DNA of 64,000 nucleotides, taken from assembly GCA_019918135.1 (NCBI GenBank), contig WBZZ01005947.1, positions 238,501 through 302,500 of the forward strand, read 5' to 3'. Within the stretch, counting starts at the first letter, position 1; every line of letters begins with the position of its first letter. The position numbers and the translations under genes were made by a program. This DNA is from Paulinella micropora. Lineage: Eukaryota; Cercozoa; Imbricatea; Euglyphida; Paulinellidae. Shown in pieces: positions 36,118 to 46,900 of this stretch. The notes beneath the pieces were generated by a model. It had not been told where the DNA came from. It searched no databases and saw only the letters and a program-made list of their open reading frames with translations.

Positions 36118-38278
36118 ATGCCTATCGCCGTGTGGGGGAAACAGGCAGCCGCCTGGCTCGGTCTACAGCCACCAACTGACTTTTTAGATCAGCAGCTGCA
36201 GCTTCACGGCCAGGCCGTCACGGTTAGGTTCGAGCTAGTCAAAGATCTTAGCCGTGCTGCTAACTGGCACGGTTTTGTAGTTGTTTTTGACGGCAGTGAG
36301 CGAGCTGGCTGTGAGCTGGCAGCGCGTCAGTTAGACCAGCCCTGCGCGTCCGTGAACGCAAACCCTCCGAGTGTGTGCTGTACGTCTCAGTGACTACCAA
36401 CCCGAAACTAGCCTATCTGCAACCAGTGTTGGAACGCAGGATTCCTGTGGTTAGTGAACCTGCCCAAGCTGTCCTACCCGGGCTGCTTCGGAGCGTAGGA
36501 GTACTGGCTACCCTACCGTCCGACTTTGTATCCTCTAGCCAGATTGGCCAAGACGAGTGGGTAGCGGCCGAGGTTTTCCGTGGCCTGCGCGCAGGCACTT
36601 TTTTAGATATTGGCGCTGCCGACGGCAAGAGCCTCAGCAATACCTGGGCACTTGAAAGGTTCTTGGGCTGGCAGGGCATCTGCATTGAAGCCAGCCCACA
36701 GCACTTTCGCTCGCTTCAAAAAACCGTGGTGCTGGGCCCAGCCAGCTTGTGCAGGCCTGCTTAGGAGTTACCCAAGGCCGGCGAGTAAAGTTTGTAGAGG
36801 CTGGTGATTTTTCCCATGTCGTTACCGACGACGAAGACAAGCAGCAAAGCCACGGTGGCCTTGCTGCTCTGCAGCCTGCTGATAATACTACCTACTTAAC
36901 TACCAGCGTGATCACAGAATACCTCGGCCAAGCGCCTACCTTTATCCATTACTTGAGCTTGGATATTGAGGGTGGTGAACTCGACGTGCTGCTTACTTTT
37001 CCGTTTGAGAAGTACACGGTAGGAGCTATGACCGTCGAACACAATTGGCAGGCCGCGAAGCGCCTGGCCATCCGCAGTTTACTGGAAAGCAAAGGCTATC
37101 GCTTCTGTCGGGAGAAGGATTTCGATGACTTTTACGTCCACCAGTCACTGTACCACGACGGGCTTAGCCAGCACTGCGAGCCGGTTGGTGGTGGCGTGCC
37201 GCTCGGTGGAACTATTCTCAAGACTGGACAGTGGGTTTCTCTGCTAGTAGAATCTAACGGGCTGCTAATTACTGCCCCCCGCGAGCAGATTCCCGGCTAC
37301 AATGCTTGTTTCATGGCAGAGCCGCTGCGGGACAGCCGCCGTCAACGGTTCCAATTTATCGAGACAGCCCTCGATCACCAATTCCTGTTGCGGCTAGACC
37401 GCACTGATGCTAACAAGTGGCTGGTGCCGACAGGGGGTTGTGGAGCTAGAGAGGGTGCTTATGTGCATCCCTACGTGCTAAGCACCGCCCAGAGGCCTGC
37501 GCTGCTCTGGAAGTTTGAGTCGGTTGATAACGACAGGTTCAGGCTCCTGCACGTCCAGACGGGATGTTACCTAACCGTGGAAGGAGGGGAGCAGGCTGAT
37601 GAGCAAGCCAAGCTGCAACTCTGGAGCAACAACCCGTTGGTGGTCAAGGCCCAGACGTTCAGGTTGGCGAGCAGCCGTTTGCCTGACTGGCGATGCAAAC
37701 ACCACCGAGCGCACCGGCACGATGTTTTAATCAGCTATCGCGTCCGCTCCGATGCTAGCATAGCTCGAGAACTCTTTTGGGCGCTGACCGGTGTTTCTGG
37801 ACAAGTTCTGCTTGAACGACGGCGAAGAATGGGGAAAAGGGTTTTTGGACGGGCTGGACCAGTCGGCTGTGATTGTGCTGCTGCTGTCCTCAGCTTCACT
37901 TGAGCGCATCCGCTATGCTGATAAGCAACAAGACAACGTACTGCTGGAAATCGAATACGCTTTGGAAAAACTCGACAAGGGTGCAGCCAAGATCTACCCG
38001 TTGGCCTTAGACGACCTGGTGTATGACCTCCTCCAGTTTCCTGACGCCAAACATGCAACTCCCAAGTCAGCACACCACGTGCGCGAAACCATGAAGAGGT
38101 CTACCGCTGCTGCCCCCCCCCCCCCCCATACGACGCCTCTTGTGCTAACTAACCTCCTGCCTCTTCCCTGCGATTGGACAATCTCTAGGTTATTCGCATT
38201 GCAAATACCAACCATGCGCCTAGACCAACTTCTGCCACACCTGGTTTCTCTCTCTCTCTCTCTCTCTCTGGAATCCCA
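36118..38278 (+). pseudogene. FkbM methyltransferase - trefoil-like - TIR domain fusion, frameshifted and truncated
   Basis: ATG at 36118. Frames change near 36365, 36750 and 37785, but the pieces form one ordered protein of ~680 residues. The N-terminal ~120 residues are unknown. Next is an FkbM-family methyltransferase (36595-37170): FLDIGAADGKSLSNT is the SAM-binding loop, LGWQGICIEASP follows, and FVEAGDFS and LSLDIEGGE are the family's later motifs. Positions ~37220-37680 resemble a beta-trefoil/ricin-type lectin (RFRLLHVQTGCYLTVEGGE). Positions ~37700-38090 are a TIR domain: HDVLISYRVRSD, then VFLDKFCLNDGEEW, VIVLLLSSASL and DNVLLEIEYALEK, where a Glu could be the NADase catalytic residue. 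Downstream are C and CT runs, then retroelement sequence from ~38285, so the 3' end is lost. TIR domains signal in immunity or cleave NAD+; this combination suggests a sensor/effector, which is inference. Confidence 0.65.
38247..38270. repeat. (CT)n microsatellite
   Basis: A TC dinucleotide run of about 11 units, at the junction between the TIR gene remnant and the retroelement fragment. Confidence 0.8.
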
Positions 38279-38284
38279 AGTGTG

Positions 38285-41200
38285 CACTGTCACAGTTCCG
38301 ACATGCCGTTGGGACAAAGAGTCTATTGATGACTTAATCGAGAAGCGAAAGGAGGAGATTATATGTGTCGCACAAAGAAACCCGTCGTTGGCGAGATTCG
38401 CGGAAGGAGTAGGACCAGATGTCCATATTACTAACGGATACTGTTTCCATGCGAAAGTAGGAGAAGAAAAAAGGGAGGCGTTTGTACCAAGGAGATGCAA
38501 GCGTTTCATGCGCTCAAAGATCTTATTTACAAAGACCCGAAAGACGGAGGACTGGTGTTAACGATGCCCGACTTTACGAAACAATTCGTAGTCGATACAG
38601 ACGTCTAAGTTTGCGATTGGGGCTGTATTACAACAAGAGGATGAGGAGAAGAAATTACGCCCAATCATGTTTATTAGTAGGAAGTTGTGTGCGGCGGAGA
38701 GAAATTATTGCACAAGACAAAGAGAGGCGTTAGCGGTGGTGTGGGCCCTCAAGAGGCTCAGAGAGTATTTGTGGGGAGGACCTCAATTTACTGTCAGAAC
38801 TGATCATCATAACCTGTTATGGTTGATGAATCATGAACAGACGGGACGGCTGGCGCGGTGGCAAGCGTTCTTGTCTTGTTTCGATTTTACAATGGTCCAT
38901 CTACCGGGGAAGCGAAATGTGGTCGCTGATAGCCTCTCTAGGCTAGAGTTTAACTCAGAAGTATCGGCGTTGGTGTCCACGGTGGAGATGGAAGACTTGT
39001 CCACTGACAAGGTGTATGAGGTCAGCCACATTGAGGCGATGGAGATGGCGAGTGGAGTCCGATATGACCGCACGGGTCTACGGTACAGTCCACAAGGCCC
39101 GGATCACGGGATATGTTGTGAGCTACATAGTACTACCCAGGAGGACGCTGAGTGGTCCTATGAGGTATATGAGAATGCGAAGGCGAACATGAGAGAGGAA
39201 GAGGAGACGCAGGAAGTTTATGCGGAGCCTCCTCAAGAGCGGAGAAGTGACCTAGACGATGACCCGGAAAGAATCGGGGTACGGCTAGAAGATGGTACTA
39301 TCCATATAGCCTCGCCTACCGCATGGAGGCAACAACAGGCTCAAGATCCGGAGTTTAAGGAACTCATACAGTTATATCAGAACCCGGATGAGTTACGGAT
39401 GACGAAAGCGATCAAAGATCAGAGGAAGGAGATGGGATGGAGAGATGGTCTACTGTGGTACAAGGGCCTTCACGGTCGCTATGCGTCACAGCCGGACAAA
39501 TGGACCCTTTGGGTACCGGAGAGTCTGAGACGATTTATATTTGTCGCAGCCCACAATTGCCCACTTTTGGCGCATCCGGGTCGACAACGAACTCACATGT
39601 TCGTAGCGAGGCGATTCTGGTGGAAGAAGATGAAGGAGGAGATAGATCAGGCGGTGGATGCATGCATCCCGTGCAAGATAAACAAAACACCGCTAAAGGC
39701 AAATTTCGGCCCGATTGGCGAATTTCCTCTTCATGCGGGGATGTTTGAGTTTATACACATTGATCATGTGGGACCTTTCCCAGAATCGAAGGATGGTTAC
39801 AAATACCTCCTTACGGCTATTGACAGAGCCACCAACTATGTGTGGATCATCCCTGTCAAAGACGTTACTGGCAAGACGACGGCCGAGGCGCTGATCGATA
39901 GGATCATCTCACAGATCGGAGTACCAAGAAAGATATGTTCTGATCGAGGCTCGGACTTTAATAACGAGGTCATCGACAAACTATCTAAGTATTATGGGAT
40001 GAAATGGCAATATGTTACTGCCTATAACCCGCGAGCAAATGGGAAAATCGAGCGGGTACACAGACCCCTCAAAGCCTCGCTAAAGATGTATTGCACGAAG
40101 AAGGAGAATCAAAGAGCATGGGTCGAGGCAGCACCATCATTTGCGTTTGCAATGAACTGTCTACCCTCTACGGCGTTAGGAGGCTCAAAGAGCTCAATCT
40201 CGCCATATCAGTTAGTATATGGGCGTGAGCCTGATATCCCGACTTCGCTCCTTCATCCAAAAGACACTTGGGCGGATGCGGATGAGTTGTTTGGGATGAG
40301 ACTTAGAGTGAAGATGGAGGCGGAACAAATAGTCAGGGCGCATAGAGAGGCGGAGCGCCGAAAGACTGATGCTGAAGGGGTGCGACAAGCGCACTTGGAT
40401 CAGATCAAATTTCAGGTTGGGGATATTGTACTGTTGTACCATCCTCAGGTCCCGAAAGGAGTCAGCTCTAAGCTGTTCACTCACTGGAAAGGACCTTATC
40501 AGATTATGGAACAGACGGGACCTCTGAACTACAAGATCAGGGGTAGAGGGAAGGTGCAAATTGTGAATGTAAGAAGGCTGATTAAGTATGATCCCTTCTT
40601 ACTGGAAGATGAATCCGTTGAGGAGGCGTTAAAATGGATGAAGGATGATTTCAAAGAGGTGCCGCCCATCCACAAGGAGGCTGGCATAGACCAAGACGAT
40701 GCTTATCGGGCACCGATAGCTGAGAAGGAGGAGAGTGAGGTGGACAGTAAGGAGAAGACTGACCGCATAAGCGCGGTGGGGACTCAGTCTAAGTCTCCGC
40801 GAGAGCATAGCGGAAAGAAGGAGAAGATCACAGAGGCGCAGCTAAGGAGAGCGCGGAATGATCTTATTAACGACCAACCGAGGAAGGCGATGAGGTCGAT
40901 GAGATCAAAGGACGTCCACCAGGAGGAGGAGGGGACGGACACTGACCCAAACGCGGGCAACGTTGAGATTGTCCATGAGCGATGGAAGGAAGGTGATGCG
41001 ATAGCAACCATCGCATGGATGAAAGATGCTTTCTATCTGATGAGACCAGCGGAACAACATGTCGCTGATGACACTCTCTCAGATTTATACTTGATGCGGG
41101 TCGTGGCAGTCCCACGACAGATGCGTGTCACACGGACACTCAAAATATCGCCAGCCGCAAAGATAGCACAACCGATACTCCAGTTCTGGAGAAGTATGGA

Positions 41201-41483
41201 CCCGGTTGAGGATCCAAAGGCAAGACATTATCTGCCAGTATATAAAGACGCAAAAAGTCTCGAGACATGGGATGATACAATTACTCCCAGAGACAAGGAT
41301 TACACTGCGTGGACCATTCAGACACTGCCAAGAGGAGTGCTTGATGTCCCTTTTGAATTATCGTTGGGCGGAATCCCTAATATTAAGATCTGGGACATTC
41401 TCGAACAGTCAAAGTTCGATCTGACTTTTGCTGGTGGTCCTCCACCAGGTAAAGAAATCCGCGCCAGACGACGAAGGCAGTAA
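38285..41483 (+). pseudogene. pol: Pol fragment (protease flank, RNase H, integrase), copy 0
   Basis: The first ~70 codons (to 38496) match the region after the protease in the complete copies (VHITNGYC, EAFVPRR). The text then jumps to the RNase H region near 38500, skipping the whole reverse transcriptase (~1.7 kb in the intact copy). A frameshift lies near 38600. From 38667 a 938-residue frame is open: RNase H remainder (LFTVRTDHHNLLWLMNHEQT-like), the integrase HHCC zinc finger (HPGRQRTH...CIPCK, ~39580-39680), the catalytic core with IDHVGPFPES, CSDRGSDFNNE and ANGKIERVHRPL, and a GPY/F-like tail (KGPYQIMEQ). Translation stops at TAA 41481-41483. Without RT it cannot replicate alone. Confidence 0.8.
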
Positions 41484-41972
41484 CAAAGAAACTATTTTTC
41501 TTTATGCGTCTCAAACAAACTGGCTGATTGCCCACGGCGTATCATGATTTGATCATGCATCATCAGTTATCAATATGAATATTAAAAAGACTCAGTGATA
41601 TAACTTGGCATTCGATCGCAACATACGAGTGCGAAAGGTCGATCGACGATAATACTACACCGTATACGGGGATCGCTAGTGTATTGAGCGATGGTGTTCC
41701 CGGGTATGACCCTTTCCAAGTCATGGGAGTGATGTTCTCGAAAATGAAATGTTCTCTGAAACTTTCATTAAATTATTTTTTACGATAGATTATATACTGT
41801 CGTACCTGAGCACGGTCAATCTCTACTTGTGTCGGTATATCGCAGGGTCGGGTACATACACCCCGACTTCGGATATAGCTATTAGGACTGGCCACCTGAT
41901 ACTATATCATAGGATATCCGCTTTAGACAAGGGTATGTCATTAAAAAAGACAATGTACTTACGATCTCCCTG

Positions 41973-41974
<2 letters not shown>

Positions 41975-42020
<46 letters not shown>

Positions 42021-42286
42021 GTGCTTCTCTGTCAATGGCTGATGCATTTCTGCACATGCGCCTCCATCGTCTCACCCGTGAGGGGAGTACGAAGAATTGA
42101 CGATAAGCTCTAATGACACCCCCGCAAGGGCAGTTCCAACACTTCCAGACGGGCCGGTATGTTCAATGAAAATACTGGTCCAGAAATAGACCGGTATGTT
42201 CAATGAAAATACTGGTGGCACCGACGGGAATCGAACTGGCGACAGGGCCCAGATGGTAGAACTTGACCACTGGGCTATCACGGTGT
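41975..42286 (-). mobile_element. tRNA-derived SINE, copy 1
   Basis: Read on the minus strand from 42286. A tRNA-like head holds RNA polymerase III boxes: A box TAGCCCAGTGG (42267-42277) and B box GTTCGATTCCC (42226-42236). A short tandem repeat of a ~30-base unit (TTTTCATTGAACATACCGG) follows, then a unique body (CCCTTGCGGGGGTGTCATTA), and an (ATT)n tail at 41975-42021. The head shows several mismatched tRNA stems, so it is not a functional tRNA. Confidence 0.8.

Positions 42287-42678
<392 letters not shown>

Positions 42679-42722
<44 letters not shown>
42679..42722. repeat. (TAA)n microsatellite
   Basis: About 14 TAA units directly upstream of SINE copy 2. It may be the remnant tail of a third SINE or the target into which copy 2 inserted. 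Confidence 0.8.
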
Positions 42723-42733
<11 letters not shown>

Positions 42734-42928
42734 GAAGAAGAAGGAGATCAAAGGGGGAATCATACTACAGCACCACGTTGCTTGTATTTTTTTATTAATA
42801 GTACGTTTGTTCTTGACATACTGCCGGAAAAAAAAAGAAAAAAAAAAGAGATTGAGGGGAAGGAGTTCAAAATTTACAAGAACGGCTAGAGAATCCGCTT
42901 TGACGTGCCGTATGAGGATATATTTATC

Positions 42929-43480
42929 TGTTACAATCCCTGAAGATAGCTCGATAAAAAGTCGGTAATACAACCAGACACAAATCCCCAAAGGAGAATG
43001 ATATCTCGTTATATTAGCTCAGTGAAGCCGAAAAAGAAAGCGGCCACAGACCACGGTTAAAATGGCATTAGGTCAAATCCGGCCTAGCGATATTGAAATA
43101 CTGGAAAAAAACTAGGTGCACCTGACACCAGAAAAAGTGTACTTTTTACCGGCTATCCGGGGGGTGATGCCTACAGTACCCCTTCCCGTTTTTATGACGG
43201 AAATATGCAATATTTTCGTCATATAGCTGCTGATTTCTTTTCTGCACAAACGCTACGGGGTGTTGCAACTAAGTGCATTAACCCACGGATAGACGGTGCA
43301 GTGGATAAATAAAACGCATACACCAGACACGCGTCAACTGTAAATCTCTAGCCTCATTTTTTGTAAATAAATAAAAAACTCCTCCTTCCACACTCGTTGT
43401 CCCCCCCGTAACTTAATTCTGAGGCAGTATGTCAAGAACAAATAGTATTACTATTAAAATAAAAGCAGCATTATAATTTT
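42929..43480 (-). repeat. 3' LTR of copy 1 (inner edge approximate)
   Basis: The outer end is TGTTACAATCCC-type (here CTGTTACAATCCCTG) and matches 53119, 53822 and 63957. The inner edge is placed at the pyrimidine tract TTTTTTCTCCTTCTC (43480-43494), the complement of a polypurine tract. Length ~550 bases is an estimate. It nearly matches 53822-54375. Confidence 0.65.
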
Positions 43481-43980
43481 TTCTCCTTCTCTAAAAACAC
43501 TTCCGATCAGTAAATACATTGTCTTTTAATAACATACCCTTGTTTTCAATCAGTTACCTTAATATAGTACTAGGGGGCCAGTCCTAATAACTATATCCAA
43601 AGCCGGTGTGAGTGAACCCGACCATGCGATAAACCGACACAAGTAGAGACGGACCGTGCTGGTATGACGATATTAAGTATATCCAAAGAAAAATATATTT
43701 AATATGTCTACTATGAGAACATTTTTTGAGAACATCACCCTGGATACTTGAAGCAGGGTCGTACCAGGAACACCATCGCTAAACTCACAAGCGATCCCCT
43801 TCTACGGTGTCGTATCCATTTGCCGATTGACCTTCGCACTCATATGTTGCGATAAAAATGCCAAGTAACAACAATGGTATAAAAATATTTTAATAAGACA
43901 TGATCTGACATGGGCACTATGAGATTAATCCACATGCAGCTTTCAATGTCCGACGCGTGATAAAAGAAAAAAATGTCACT
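43481..43980 (-). other. 3' untranslated region of copy 1
   Basis: About 500 bases between the end of Pol and the 3' LTR. They are very similar to 54376-54865 of copy 2 and more distantly (inverted) to 41484-41974 of copy 0. No reading frame. Contains repeated ATACTTAATATCG-like A/T-rich segments. Confidence 0.6.
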
Positions 43981-46900
43981 TACTGCCTTCGTCGCCTTGC
44001 GCGAACCCCTTTGCCAGGTGGCGGGCCGCCAACAAAAGTCAAGTCAAACTTTGACTCCTCAAGAATGTCCCATATTTTGTTAGGGATGGCGCCCAATGAT
44101 AAGTCAAAAGGAATGTCAAGCACTCCCCTAGGCAGTGACTGAATAGTCCACGCAGTGTGGTCTTTGTCTCGAGGGGTAATAGTATCATCCCAAGTCTCGA
44201 GATCTTTCGCGTCTTTGTATACCGGTAAGTATTGTCTAGCTTTTGGATCCTCAACAGGGTCCATGCTTCTCCAAAAATGGAGTACCGGTTGTATCGTTTT
44301 TGCTGCTGAGGATCTCTTCGATGTCCGCGCTGCCCGTGTAGTCTGCGGGACCGCCACAGCTCGCATGAGATAAAGGTCTGAGAGACTATGGGGGCTTTAG
44401 ACTGAGTCCCCGCCGCGCTTTTGCGGTTTGAGTCTTCCTTACTCTCCTTCTCGGTCTCCTCCTTCTCCGTGACCGGTGCCCGATAGGCATTCTCCTCCTC
44501 TAAGGTATCCTCCTTACTGATAGGCGGTACCTCTTTGAAGTCCTCCTTCATCCGTTTCAACGCCTCCTCAACGGATTCATCCTCAAGTAAGAAGGGGTCA
44601 TATTTGATCAGCCTTCGAACATTCACAATCTGCACCTTCCCTCTACCCCTGATCTTATAATTCAGAGGTCCCATCTGTTCCATGACCTGGTATGGTCCTT
44701 TCCAGTGGGTAAACAGCTTAGAGCTAACCCCCTTGGGTACTTGAGGATGGTACAGGAGTACAATATCCCCAACCCGGAAACGGACTTGATCTAAGTGCGC
44801 TTGTCGCACTCCTTGTGCATCAGTCTTTCTGCGCTCCGCCTCCCTATGCGCCGCAACTATTTGCTCCGCCTCCATCTTCGCTCTTAGCCTCATCCCGAAC
44901 AACTCATCCTCATCTGCCCAAGTGTCCTTTGGATGCAGAAGCGAGGTTGGGATATTAGGCTCTCGGCCGTAAACCAATTGATATGGCGAGACTGAGCTCC
45001 TGGCTCCTCCTAATGCCGATGAGGGTAGACAGTTCATTGCAAAGGCAAATGAAGGTGCTGCCTCCACCCAGGCTCTCTGATTCTCCTTCTTCATACAGTA
45101 CATCTTAATAAGCGAGGCTTTGAGAGGTCTATGTACCCGCTCGATCTTGCCATTCGCTCTCGGGTTATAGGCAGTAACATATTGCCATTTCATCCCGTAG
45201 TACTTAGATAGTCTGTCGATGACTTCATTATTAAAGTCAGAACCTCGATCAGAACATATCTTTCTAGGCACTCCGATCTGCGAGACGATCCTATCGATCA
45301 GAGCCTCCGCAGTTGTCTTGCCTGTAGCGTCCTTAACAGGAACAACCCAGACATAATTGGTGGCTCGATCTATCGCAGTAAGAAGGTATCTGTACCCTTC
45401 GACCGATTCGGGGAAAGGTCCCACATGATCGATGGGTAAGAATTCAAACATCCCGGCGTGTAACGGGAATGTACCGATCAGGCCGAAATTCGCCTTCAAC
45501 GGTGTCTTTGTGGTTTTGCATGGGATACATGCGTCTACTTCTCTGTCTATCTCCTCCTTCATTCCTTTCCACCAAAATCGCCTCGCTATGAACCAATGAG
45601 TTCTTTGTCGACCCGGATGTGCCAGTAAGGGGCAGTTATGGGCTGCAACATATATGAAGCGCCTCAACTTCTCCGGTACCCAGAGAGTCCATTTGTCAGG
45701 CTGTGATGCAAATTTGCCATGCTGGCCCTTGTACCACAATAGCCCATCTCTCCACGCCATCTCCTTCATTTGATCTTTGATCTGCGGAGTCTTTTTAAGC
45801 TCATTAGGGTTCTTGTATAACGTTATGAGCTCCTTGAACTCCGGATCCGTCGCCTGTTGCTGCCTCCACGCGGTAGGCGAGGCGATATGAATAGTACCGT
45901 CCTCCAACCTTACTCCTACCCTTTCCGGGTCTTCATCAAGCTCGCTTCGATTTTCCTGTGGAGGTTCAGTACAGACCTCAGTCGTCTCCTCCTCTTCTTT
46001 TATATTCGCCTTCGCGTTCTCATATGCCTCATAAGACCACTCAGCGTCTTCGAGAACATGTGCCTCACAGCATATGCCATGATCCGGGCCTTGAGGACTA
46101 TATCGTAGACCCGTGCGGTCATATCGAACGCCTCTTGCCATCTGCATCGCCTCTATGTGGCTCACCTCGTACACCTTGTCCGTGGACAGATCTATCATTT
46201 CCACTGATGATACGAGAGCCGACACCTCCGACTGAAACTCTAGCCTAGAAAGGCTATCAGCGACTACGTTTCGCTTTCCCGGTAAGTAGACCATCGTGAA
46301 ATTGAAACATGACAAGAAAGCTTGCCACCGCGCCAAACGGCCGGTTTGTTCATGATTCATCAACCAAAGAAGGTTGTGATGATCGGTCCTAACCGTGAAT
46401 AGAGGTCCTCCCCACAAGTATTCTCTGAGCCTCTTATTAAGAGCCCATACTACTGCCAACGCCTCCCTCTGTCGCGTGCAGTAATTTCGCTCCGCCGCAC
46501 ACAGCTTTCTACTAATAAACATGATCGGGCGCAACTTTTTCTCCTCATCTTCCTGTTGCAGCACCACGCCAATCGCAAACTTAGATGCATCCGTGTCGAC
46601 TACGAACGGCTTCGTAAAGTCGGGCATCATAAGTACTAATCCGCCGTCCTTGGGATCTTTGTAAATGAGATCTTTGAGCGTATTAAACGCCTCCAAAGCC
46701 TCCTCATCCCACTTCTCAAAGTCTCCAAAATCAATCATCTTCTCCAACTTAGCCCGAGTTGCACCCCAATCGGGTATGAACTGGCTGTAGTACTGTGCCA
46801 TCGCAAGAAAAGAGTGTAACTCTGTGCGATTCTTTGGCAACTGTCTACTCATGATCTCCTCCCTCTTCTCGCGCGATATCGAGACTCTGTTATGAGAAAT

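Noticed and set aside
1-38000. Assignment to a named virus family
   Set aside because: No capsid, DNA polymerase, packaging ATPase or RNA polymerase subunit was found, and single enzymes such as ERCC4 or PD-(D/E)XK are shared by several groups and hosts.
42220-42286. Functional tRNA gene on the minus strand
   Set aside because: A and B boxes are good, but the acceptor and T stems have mismatches and an extra base; it is repeated with a SINE body and an (ATT)n tail.
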